This document shows, piece after piece, positions 52,001-62,453 of a DNA stretch of 64,000 nt. The notes under the pieces are model-generated. The model worked only from the letters and a program-made list of their open reading frames with translations. It was not told the DNA's origin and ran no database searches. The position numbers and the translations under genes are program-made. This DNA comes from Syngnathus acus (lineage: Eukaryota > Chordata > Actinopteri > Syngnathiformes > Syngnathidae): positions 10,312,501 through 10,376,500 of the forward strand of contig NC_051101.1 of the NCBI RefSeq assembly GCF_901709675.1. Reading direction: 5' to 3'. Position 1 is the stretch's first letter. Each line of letters starts with the position of its first letter.

Positions 52001-55000
52001 GCTAAACACACATTTATTCTGACGGTAGTCAAAACAAAATGGAGGCCAAAAAAACACATCGTTGATGGCAGACATTTTGTTCTCGCAGAGAGGCAGCATG
52101 TTATTTTGGTCATACAGCAACGCGGGATTGCGAAAAGTTATCCGCCAAGAGAAAGTTAGCCACGGAGTTCCGCAGTGTCTCGTTTCAGCGGTAGGGGCGT
52201 ATACTTGGCTGCTAGCTAGCAATTCCTTCCACTCAGATTTAACGACCTGCTGCGTTGCATCAGAGATACTTGACATTTTCGATAAGCGGCACAAAGTGAT
52301 GTCGGCTAACTTTAGGTGTGAGTCCCTTTGTTTTGCTACTGCACAAATGACAACGGCTCACTAAAGTGGAGCCATCACATCGAGTTGTTTCTTGGAAGAG
52401 ATGCTAAGTTTTATGGGTTAGAGGAAAATGCTTTCAACAGTGTACAGACAAACCAATAATTGAGTCATATATCACTGTTCATACTTTCTTCCAATTGAAG
52501 TCTGCCAAAGCTTGTTGGATGTCTGAAATATCATCCTGAGTGATTATCTTTTGGTGTGCTCACCGCCTTCGATAATGGCCGACAATCGTAGATGCTAAAT
52601 ATCTTGAGTAGCCTATTTATGATCTTGTTGTGTGTGGTCAACACTGAGTTCAGCAACGGAATTCTTAGCTGTGACGTGAAAACAGTCAATCAAGATGTTT
52701 CCGAAAGACACAAAAAGAGAAGCAACTGTTTGTGTCTCATAAATTAGTCACCACAATAAAGTGACAAGGAGGAGTTTGCAAACACATTGGAGTTAAACAT
52801 ACAATAAAACCAAACCTGGCCTCCTCTATGATCTAATTTTTAAGTATTTTCTGCCAGTCTCGATGATTTTTTTTTAAATCTACCTATCTATCTATGCTGC
52901 CTCTCACAGGTAAGTCTTGGTACTACAATAAAACATTTTGTCTTGGTGAGGAGACGAAGGAATTGTTGGTGGCGAAATCTTCACGTGTGTGGCGTGCCAT
53001 GTTGGTTATCTCGAGTACATCACGCACACGCGATTTGTGTGGGATCTCTCCAATTTTAAAAATCCTGTATCACCCGACATGAAGTAAAAAGAAAAAAAAG
53101 TTTATGCAAACAAACAGCTTTTGCTATAGTGCTAATAACACCTAGATGCCATCTGCATATGCTACAATGATAAAGCTCTTTTTAAAATATATTATCAGAG
53201 ATTTTACAGTCTTAAAGTTTTAACAATTCCTAGTTTTCAGTGAAATCGCTCAAATTGGAATCCCAGCACACTTTCAAATGTGAATGTGTGCCTCTCAGGA
53301 CTCAAAAACTTGACATGTGACTTACAAGACACAAGACTAACTCAGTGAGCATCTGGGATATCCAAAATCTAAACTCCATGGGTGTGTTTTACATCTTTAC
53401 GGAAGGGTACAAATTTGTGTACAGACAAAATAATAATAAAAGAAAAAAGTAAAGTTACCACACAAAAAAAGGTGGAATAAAGATGAAAATAGTGAGTTAC
53501 GTTGAACCCGCTTCTCGGTTCGACATACTTTGCATGTCCCTGCAGTCGTGGAATGCAGTACAGTCGGTTTGATCCAACATACAATTAGTCTCACGATTGA
53601 CGAAGGTTTCCGATTTTAACATTACAATCAACTTATCTCAGCTCCCTTCACCAGCCAATCACAAGGCATGTAAGTATCATAGTGACACTCGAATCCCCAG
53701 GGAATATGATTACAGTGTTAATCAAATCAGATGTGGTAAAGTGTAATTAATTAAATAGTTTCACTCACCAGAGCTAGCCAAACTAGCACTGAGCTACATT
53801 TAGCAAATAAATTCTAATATTTCTTCTCAGTACATGAGGATGTTTAGATTTCTCTTGTCCAATCAGATTTCAGCATTTAGTATATGTTGTCATGACTTTG
53901 TAATTTATTCACTTTTGATTAATAAATATTAATTCTGAACTTTTCTGGGTCATGTGCATGATGCATGCTTGTTGTACAACATTTTTGTTTTGGTTATGAT
54001 GATTGATGACTATAATTACATCTGTATTATGAAATGGATTAAGTATGGTAAATCCCCAGGTGGATCCCCGGGTACTAAAACCGCAGGCTCGCTGATCAAA
54101 ACTGAATATTATAATATTTTGTCTGCAAAGGCAGATCTGGTGTTGGATTTAATTACAGTGTGCAGCTGTAACCAATGTTTTGAGTTCAGTCACCAAAACA
54201 AAAAGTATAAGAGACGAAAATTGCGTCGACAGTGACAATCATCGCCCGTCCCTTGGAATTTTAGAACTTAAGAAGCAAAGCTCAGCACTTATCCACCCTC
54301 CAAGTCTTGTCTGAGCTCTTCTTTTATATATATAAAAAAAAATCTATTTTAATTTTAAGCACACCCTCTTATTCTGCAATCTGGCCACTGGTCCAGCTGA
54401 CTGGGTGGCCTTTTTTGTCTCGGCTACTCCGCTTGAGGTTAAAGAGCACGAAATCCCATCGATGTGCACGCCAAGTCCCTGAGCCTTTGCAGCCGTCGCG
54501 TCCAAACCTTCTACTTGTATTGTCAAGTTAGATCAAGTTATCGCCGATCCTCTTGCAAATCATTTGTGCTCGTGCTGGCGACTTCAAAATACAACGCAGC
54601 TGCTGAGTCTGTGAAACTTTGGCATTTTCCCTCTGCAAGGGACCAAGCCAAAGTCTGCTCATCTGTTTTAACTTCGACTGTGCTATATCGCTTGCCAAAC
54701 GGCCAAGACTTACCCGTGGAGTCTTTTGAAGTGCAATGGTCGTATAACGAATGAATCCATGAACGTTATCACATTTCGAATCCAGGTCCTTAAAGTCCAG
54801 TAAGGGTTTGATATATAGAATCGGACTGGGCCACACAGCTGCTTTGAATGGTCTAGCATGTAAATAGTTGATCGTATGGAATGTACATTTTTATTTATGG
54901 ACCAGTTTATCCAGCTTCTATTCACATGACAAATCTTGGATACACCTGACAGTTGGCTGCAAATTTGACCAACCATTATGATCCTCAGCCTCCACGCAAA

Positions 55001-56687
55001 TTTTTCTTTGCTTCTCATGACGGGTAATTACAGGCTGAACAGTTACTTAGAAGCATAACTGGGCACAGCATAAACACTGGGACATAGGCAGTGCCAAGCA
55101 AAACCAGTTGTGCCATTGAAACATGGTGTTCTTTTTTAGATGGCAACTCCCAAAGTCAAATTCTCATCTACAGCAACTGCATCTGTTCTGGCGATGGGGA
55201 TGACCATGAGATGTTGCACACATTGTATCTGAGCAACAAACACACACACATTCCTCACCTGCCTTCCAGTGTAGCTTTGGCTCGCCTGTCGTCCATATTG
55301 TGAGATCACATTCACACGCACTTTGAAGAACACGTGCGCTCAACATGCGCCTTCTCATTGTTTCCATGAACCCAACTATCGCTGATTTACTGTCACCACA
55401 ATTGAGAAAATCATTCTGGGAAAGGAAGAACAAAGAGAAGCAACATTTGTCAACGTGATTGTTTTATTAACAGCTCCACTGTCACATGTCAAGTCAAAAA
55501 CCTATGTGCAGCTTTAATGCCCATTTACATAATTTAAAATAAAATATTCATAAAGGCCTTTTGGTCAACTTGTACTATATATTATTACTTAAGGATTGCT
55601 GTCTAAGGAGACTGCACAATCCTTGTGCACATTCCGCCCCCTAGTGGCGAAAACTAAAGCTTGTTATGTGAGAGATCACATTTTTCTACCAATTTGGGAT
55701 TGTAGGTGAACTGGAATCTATCCAAAGTGACATTTGAATACGTAACCAATAACACTCACATATACAGCCATGAACAATTTAGAGTTTTCAATGAAGCTAA
55801 CATGTATCAGGCAAAACTAAAGGTCATGCAGAAAGGTCGGAATCAAGGTTGAAAAACCTCAGAACTGTGATGCAGACGTGCTAACCGGTACAAGTAGAAA
55901 CTATAAAGACATTAAAATGACGACGTGACGCGATACTGTCTAGATTCCAAACATAACTTGGCCTATAAACCATCGACACCTTTAACCACAAACAAATGCC
56001 GCGTCTATTCAAATGCCGTCAAAAAGCCCCGAGGCGAAGGAAACCGCGGCTTTTTAATTTCCCTCTGGGGCCCAGCAGTATGGTTTGCTTTGATTTCAGT
56101 TTAATACATATTCAATGCAATAAGTTATGCTTTCAAAAAATATGATCTTTTGGTCATAAACAGACAAAATATAGAACAGATGAGAAAACAACAAATCATA
56201 CCGATTAAAAAAAAAACTGCATCTTGCTCTCTGATTTTTTTTTTTTAGCAGTCCACACAAAAGCAGGGGTTCCCAAATACTGGGCAGCAAACTAGCTGTG
56301 AGCAGACCTTTGGGACTAAAAAAAATAAAATCAGGCCTAATATTAGTACCGTGATATCCTGTCCTTGGTCCATCACAACCCATAAATTTAATCGATTACT
56401 TTTTGCCAAAGTTGGTAACGCCTGATGAAAAAAAATCCTGTCAAGGGAGCGATTCCTGAAACAAATTGCTTATTTTCTCCTTCCGTCATCCACAAACTGA
56501 CATTTGTTCACAGGTTTCGAAAGCGGTTTGCATAAGATGCGAGCAGGAAACTAAACACTGCGGCTGACCTGATTCTATGGCTTGAGGCTTCTGGACTGTG
56601 AAAAGTGCAAAGGAGTGTTAAACGTTCACTTGTTGTGCTTGGAGTCGAAAACAGAAGCACTTGTGGAGAAAAAAAGCTCCCTTAAGG
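43007..56687. other. Gene-poor interval between tent5b and zdhhc18
   Basis: The tent5b 5'UTR and promoter lie just above 43007. In mammals several genes occupy this position (for example TRNP1, NUDC, GPN2, SFN), but none of their proteins can be recognised here. There are poly-A/T runs (43771-43784, 47957-47979) and short AT-rich unique DNA. GC-richer islands at about 49380-49600, 52010-52310 and 54370-54700 contain unassigned ORFs. No RNA gene was seen. Confidence 0.5.
51974..52294 (-). other. Unassigned ORF, possible first exon of an unknown transcript
   Basis: A minus-strand frame with an ATG-initiated segment MSSISDATQQVVKSEWKELL that is less AT-rich than its surroundings. A potential GT donor follows the codons for LLASSQ. 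I do not recognise a domain. Without downstream exons or conservation it could equally be chance or transposon-derived. Confidence 0.2.
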
Positions 56688-56996
56688 TTACGGGATAAAC
56701 CTAACGTCGGGCGGCTCGCCGAGAACCGGCGCGGCTCGACCGAGCGAGGGCGAAGGAAACGCCAAACGGAACGCCGGGTTGATGGAGTGCATCGAGTCGC
56801 TCGTGCTGCTCCTGGAGAAGGGAGAGCACGGGGTGCTGGCCTCAGGCCGGCGCGAGCACTTCGTCTCGGTCTCTGCCGGGGCACTTGGAACCTCCGGGCC
56901 CAGAGGGGTGGTCTTTAGGGTGCCAGGAAGGCAGAGACCGTAAAAGGCGGAGGAGTGGAGCATCCTCTCGAGCACGTCTTTGGTGCTTTGTGTGCA
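56688..56996 (-). CDS. zdhhc18: Predicted alternative/extended C-terminal exon of zdhhc18
   Basis: Follows a CACATAG acceptor and joins in frame to the ATG|GT donor at 58573, giving 102 further residues ending DVRFIP-stop. It is rich in Ser/Pro with [11 protein letters not shown]-like phosphorylatable text and is GC-rich. If the donor at 58573 is not used, the protein instead continues past N-M-V-G into intron sequence, comparable to the short human end that finishes soon after MVG. Both forms may exist. Confidence 0.65.
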   Translation of the reverse strand, partial: CTQSTKDVLERMLHSSAFYGLCLPGTLKTTPLGPEVPSAPAETETKCSRRPEASTPCSPFSRSSTSDSMHSINPAFRLAFPSPSLGRAAPVLGEPPDVRFIP

Positions 56997-59900
56997 CTAT
57001 GTGTAGAGGAAGAAGAGAAAGCTCAAGTGAGGAGCAGACCAAAAAAAGAATAAAGTGTCGTTCTCAGTTAGTGGTTAGCTTGGCTGGCATCCAGCACTGT
57101 GAATTTCAGGCTGTCTGCTGAGACGCACAGAGGAAAAGTTAAATGCAGACAGAGCACGCAGAAGGCAACCAGACGGAACAAGGTGAGGATGGATGTGAAG
57201 CTGCGACTCTCGGGGGGAGGGAAACAAGTACATGTTTGCTGACAGCACCATGCACACGCAAGTAAGATGTGACATAGACAAGACAACCCATTTCATCCGA
57301 ATCAAGAGAGGACAGGAAGTGTCATGGCAACAAATGCGGCCATCATCCAGCTCCCGGCATGGGTGAGTGGTAGTTGAAGGAGAACGAATGGCAGTGAAGC
57401 ATGCGCACTCACGTTAGTGAACAAATTCCAAAGCAGTCACAGAAATCGGAGCAAAACAAACTCTGCGGCACGTCATGGAGGAAAGAAAGATGATCGATCC
57501 TCTTGCTTACCATCCAAACTTATGCACGCTGCATTGTTTTTTCAGGCTGTGCAGGACAAAGAAATATCCTGACAGGTCTCCTCCTGCCGGGTGGAATGGA
57601 TACAGCACAACAGTGAATATTAAAAGGAGATCGTTTGGGTGGCTGGGACAAAAGTCATCGGAGACGAAGCAGAGTGGAAAATATGGATCTCGCGGTGACA
57701 AATTATCGCACTTTTTGGAAGACTTTTGACAAGATATTGGAGTATGTGTGTGTCAAGGGGATCGACGTCAGGCAAGAGTCAAGTTTTAATTCCTTCCATG
57801 GAAAAATCATCCATCCACACCTTCTTGTAACCTCGCACTGTACGCACACCGAGAAGAATGCCGTGGCAAGATAAATCCCTGTTGATTGGTTAATTCATGA
57901 CTTTGTCATATCAGGCTTATGACGAAACTAAGGGAGCAAAAATACATTTCAAGACCAACGCCCAAAATACAAAAAAAAAAAAAAAAAATTTTTTAAAGGT
58001 ATGCTAAAATGTTCCATACGTTGAACATGAATGGCAGAGAGGGGAAAAAAATGAAATTGATATATTTTGTGCATTGCATGCAGGCTGTCGACTCATCAAA
58101 ATGGAGACTCCCTAAAAAGTCAAACCACCACTGCAGTCAAATATCAGAACCAGAACACATGTTTTGTCACATAAAACACGTTACTGGCCTTTAAATGCAC
58201 TCCCGCTTTCTTCCCAACAACCACCAAACAATAAATAACATGAAACTAACAAGAACAATTATTTTTAGCTGTATGGAAAGTCTGCTTCGTCACTAACTCA
58301 AATACAATCTGTTACTTATTTTCATTTTGGCCAACTTTAAAAGAAATCTCATTCTTATACCTTATGTAGGTCAGCGCCATCATGGCCAGCATTATTCATT
58401 CATTCTGCTATCACATTTACATATTTACGTTCCATCTGTCTGCGACTACCAACGGCCGACTTGAAGGAGACAATATATTGTACGAACAAAAGGGAGTGGA
58501 GAAGCTATTGGGGACATTAAAAAAAAAAAACTTCTGAAGGGTGTGGGAAGACCACAATGTGGTTGAGCCTACCATGTTTGTGTCATTCTTGGCTGCGAAG
58601 GAAGGCAGCTCGATCTCTGAGACAGGTGCAGCGGGGGAGGACTCCTCCGGTGACAGGAAGCCTCGCCTGTCAATCAAGCTGCAGAACACAAAAGATGACG
58701 ATGTTGTGGTGGAATCGACGAGTTCAACCAGTCGTCAAAACACGCCCATATGGGCATACGTGCAAATTATTTTCATGAGAACAACAGTTGATTGATTGAT
58801 TGCAATGTGCAACTGGCACAGCTGCTTTTTTATTTTTTTATTATTCATTTAAGGCTCTGAGTTGCAGTATGTTCTGGGAACCTCTCCAGCTAGCATTATG
58901 ATTTATTCACAACATTAATTGTTAATATCCTTGTTTGTTTACACACCTCGGTGGCATGGGCCCACATAATGTCACGCAGCAGTTGGCGAAGATGCTGTTA
59001 TAAGTGTACGGATTCCCAGACTCCTCGGCGCCCCTTTTACTTGACCAGGACCCTTTAATCTATAAAATGAATGTAGAAAGTTATTGTATTGACAAAGAAA
59101 AATAAAAAATCAGTAGAATTGTGTTATATAGTGCAACTTACATCTTCATTTGTAGTAAGGTTGGAGGCTACTAGGTAGGTATGGAAGCCTGAGAGGCCCA
59201 AAATAGACCAGATAGAGAAAAAACAAATGACCAGCTCCACTACGGTATAAAAGCAAAGTCAAGGAATAACTTCACTATTATATAGTTGCAAAAAAAAAGA
59301 TGTGCTGTTGAATTGTTGTGGATTTGAAACGATGCAGACTATAAAGTAATGGACCAAAACTACTGATCCTTTTGCTTTAAAGCCATCTGCTACACTGTGT
59401 ACTAACTAACGCTGATCCTATTAAGCACTGGCTTAGACTGGAAAACGGCTCGACAGCCTGTGATCAAGATCGCATGCACTTCCAAAACAGTTGGAGGAGA
59501 CCCAAAAAAAGAAAAGTTGGCAAATTAAAAAGGATATCTGGCAGGACTCTCTTGGATGGCTTGGATGAGGCTTTTACCCGATTGAGAACCTGCATTAAAA
59601 AGGGAGAAGACTATTATAAAAACTCAGATGTGTCAATGAAGCTTAAGCGTGACAAACTTACGCAAGGTAATGTGTGCTATGACGCAGCCAAATATAAAAG
59701 ATGTCAGAAAAGATAGGGAGATGATGAAACTGTAGAAAAAGCGGTAATTGCGTTTGCCCACACAGTTCCCCACCCACGGGCAGTGATGATCAAACCTCTC
59801 TGAAAGAAAAACATACCAAACAGACATTAAAACATTTTCACTTTACTAACAAGTTGGTTGTGTGACTCAGATTAATAAAGTGTGGAAAATAAATAGTTCG

Positions 59901-60982
59901 GTGCACTGCAGAGTAAATTTACCTAAATAAATTTACCTGGTAAATTATGGAAATATTCAGAATACAGTGCTAATTTGAGTTGTCATATTTAAACTAATAT
60001 TAAAAACTCAATTTACGACACCTGTTACAGACTAACCTGTTTTCCCCCTAGTTCATGTAAATTATCATATTCTTCTCCTTTTCCAACCTGGTGTACTTTT
60101 ATACATTTCATGAAATAATCAATTATGTGAAGCGTGGTGGAATACATTTGCAACTTGCCACCATATCCTTACCCACACAGTTGTCACAAAGGCTGCAGTG
60201 TGAGGTCCGAGGGGGGCGAAACATTTTACACGTGAAGCAGTACTTGAGTTTGACCACCTGCTGGTTAATGAGGATCTCCTTGGTCCGTGGCGGAGGACGA
60301 TACGATGAGGATCCTGAGGTATCTTAAAAGAGAACATTAGGAGGCAAATGTGGACTTGCTGTACTTTTCCAATAATGACACAAGCGTAAGCTGCTTAAGT
60401 TTGGGAGTGGAGTTCCTCACAGATATCCATCCCCAGATGGCAAAGCTCTTTCACCCCATCTGTTGGTGCAACGGGTGTATCTTACCTATCTGCTTCTCGA
60501 TGTCTGCAGCTTCATCTAAAGTGGCCCTGGGTAGGATGCCTGGGTCTGTGAAGCTGGTTCTCAGCAAGGAGAGGACCACAAACACACAAAGCACCCCACC
60601 GATCACCGGGATGAAGACTGTCAGATGCTCCACGAGGAATGGACAACTAGAAATAGAAAGTGCATGCATGTTTGAAATAAAAGAAACATTTTGCAGTGAC
60701 ACGTGTACACCAACAAGTGGTCGTCGTGAAATAATAATTTGACACTTACTCGAATGCAAAGAAAAGGCCACATGTGACAACAATAAGCCCCAATGTCAGA
60801 GATAGGACGCCGTTCTGTCTGGCCACGATGACCCGTCCGTCACAAAAAAATCGGTTCTTCCCCGGGAACACTTCCCATTTTCTCCGCAGACGCTCCGTTT
60901 TCTTGTCGGTGTGATTCTGAACTGAAGCGGGTGCCACAGACAGCGCCAGCGGATCGATTTGCTGGTACTCACAGTTTCTCAT
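56688..60982 (-). CDS. zdhhc18: Palmitoyltransferase ZDHHC18, nine coding exons, complete as assembled
   Basis: Multi-pass Golgi/plasma-membrane S-palmitoyltransferase. Coding exons in transcript order: 60750-60982, 60486-60646, 60173-60322, 59662-59799, 59538-59589, 59142-59244, 58947-59059, 58573-58678, 56688-56996, in total 1365 nt, 454 residues plus stop. The start MRNCEYQQ parallels MKDCEYQQ of human ZDHHC18. Visible: [18 protein letters not shown], two membrane spans (about 55-77 and 83-105), TDPGILPRA, the cysteine-rich domain from about residue 159 ([16 protein letters not shown]) with catalytic DHHC at 185-188, two later spans, and TTNEDIKGSW. The last exon ([13 protein letters not shown]...[16 protein letters not shown]...) extends beyond the shorter human protein and is less certain. 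Intron 5 is AT-AC. One neighbour is pigv, as in human. Confidence 0.92.
59245..59537 (-). other. U12-type AT-AC intron in zdhhc18 (293 bp)
   Basis: On the minus strand it begins ATATCCTTTT directly after GCCAG, carries TTCCTTGAC (plus 59258-59266) with the branch A about 14 nt from the end, and ends in AC. Only this choice restores the conserved junction ...[14 protein letters not shown]. The nearby GTAG, used as a GT-AG acceptor, would shift the frame. Confidence 0.87.
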
Positions 60983-60999
60983 CCTGGAGCTAGAATTGC

Positions 61000-61420
61000 C
61001 CGTCGTCGCTGTTCGGAGATTGATAAAGAAGCCAGCCAGCAACGATATCGCAGAAGGGCTTTCAAACGAAAACGAGCTCAGTCATTGCAAAAAAAAGAAA
61101 AGGGGGGCTTGTTGGGGTTAGCATCCCCCAATGATGTTTCTCGTCCTCAATGCTAACATTAGCTAGCGGACCTGCTATCGTAAATGATTTTTACGACATA
61201 AAACCGCTTCCCAATCCAACCAAGCCCCGTTAACATTTTTATAAATTAAACCACAAATGTACACTACGGTTATTAAAGATTTCATGCCAATAGTAGTCCG
61301 AAAGGAAACGCCGACGAGCTTTGCGACCAGCTTGATGCTTCAGCCTGCAGTGCAGTTCGCTTTTCTCTTTCCGTCGACAATGACGTCACGACTCAGCGCC
61401 GTTAATGTCCATTAATAAAC
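61000..61420 (-). promoter_or_regulatory. Probable zdhhc18 promoter/5'UTR region with a CRE-like palindrome
   Basis: Directly upstream of the zdhhc18 start codon, this segment contains TGACGTCA at 61381-61388, a full cAMP-response-element palindrome, and is richer in CpG than the DNA beyond it. Transcription-factor use is inferred from the motif alone. Confidence 0.35.
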
Positions 61421-62453
61421 ATATTCCTTGAAATATATATATATATTTTTTTTTTAAGTATTAGAAGGCCAGGTACGCCAGTGTCTTATACGATTCAGAA
61501 GCTAAGGAGGAAATTAAAATTTGTAAGAAAACAGCTACTGCACATCATATTGGGGTAATTGATGGCATAAAAGAGTACAAAAATGTGAGATGAGTTTTTA
61601 CTATGTTCTACAAAATATATAATCAAGTAAATAAAAGTGAACTGTAACCGTAGTTATTCGAAATGCCAATGTGCTTGTGCCGTTCATAACCTTGAACACA
61701 ATTTAACTTATGATGACGTCACACGTCCCAGTCAGGGACCTCCCACCATCTGTAAATATGTTTGTGAGGTTGGTGCTAAAAAAATATGGATGGAGGAATT
61801 CACATAGAATGTAATTGTTCCAGAGAATGCATGCAATTTAATATCAGATTTTCAATTCATATTCAAAATGAAAGGTGAATTAACAACACATCCACATAGT
61901 CAGATTAAAAACAAATTTACAGTGGCATCTGTGGCAAAATGCATTTCCGCCAGTATCATTGGTGCTACAAAGACAAGAATTAAGTAAACATTCAAGTTTC
62001 AAGGTGCATAAATAAGAAGAACAAATAAAAAATAAAAAAATGATCCGCTGTTTAGGATGAGCATGAAATTAATCATTGAGAATTCTGAAGATTGTGGTAG
62101 TTGGAATGGAAAAATGGACAACATCAAACTAGACATTCTCATCAAAACAACACTAGCATGGAAACAGAAACTCAAAACATTCACAGATTCTCCCGATCTA
62201 CTAAAAATATGTTTAAAAAATAACAATCTTTAAATTGATTGTTCATTTTCTCCAAGTCATTTAGTTAAATGCCCATCCCGAGTAATTTACATAATCTACT
62301 TAAAGTTCTTTCTAGAACCCAAATGAGGCACATTTGTCATGCTTTTTGGCTTTTGTTATTATCATGACAAAATGTTTTTTGTTTTTTTAACAGTGTATCC
62401 AGTGCATTATTAAAAATTGTCATTTCACACAGGCATTCTTCAGCCTTACTCAG
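61421..62453. other. Intergenic spacer between zdhhc18 and pigv
   Basis: AT-rich spacer holding the presumed pigv 3'UTR just below 62454 and a short (TA)n at 61434-61446. No gene was recognised. Confidence 0.6.

Noticed and set aside
43007-56687. Mammalian neighbours TRNP1, NUDC, GPN2, SFN in the tent5b-zdhhc18 gap
   Set aside because: No ORF carries their recognisable motifs (for example 14-3-3 helices of SFN or the GTPase motifs of GPN2), so they are not claimed.
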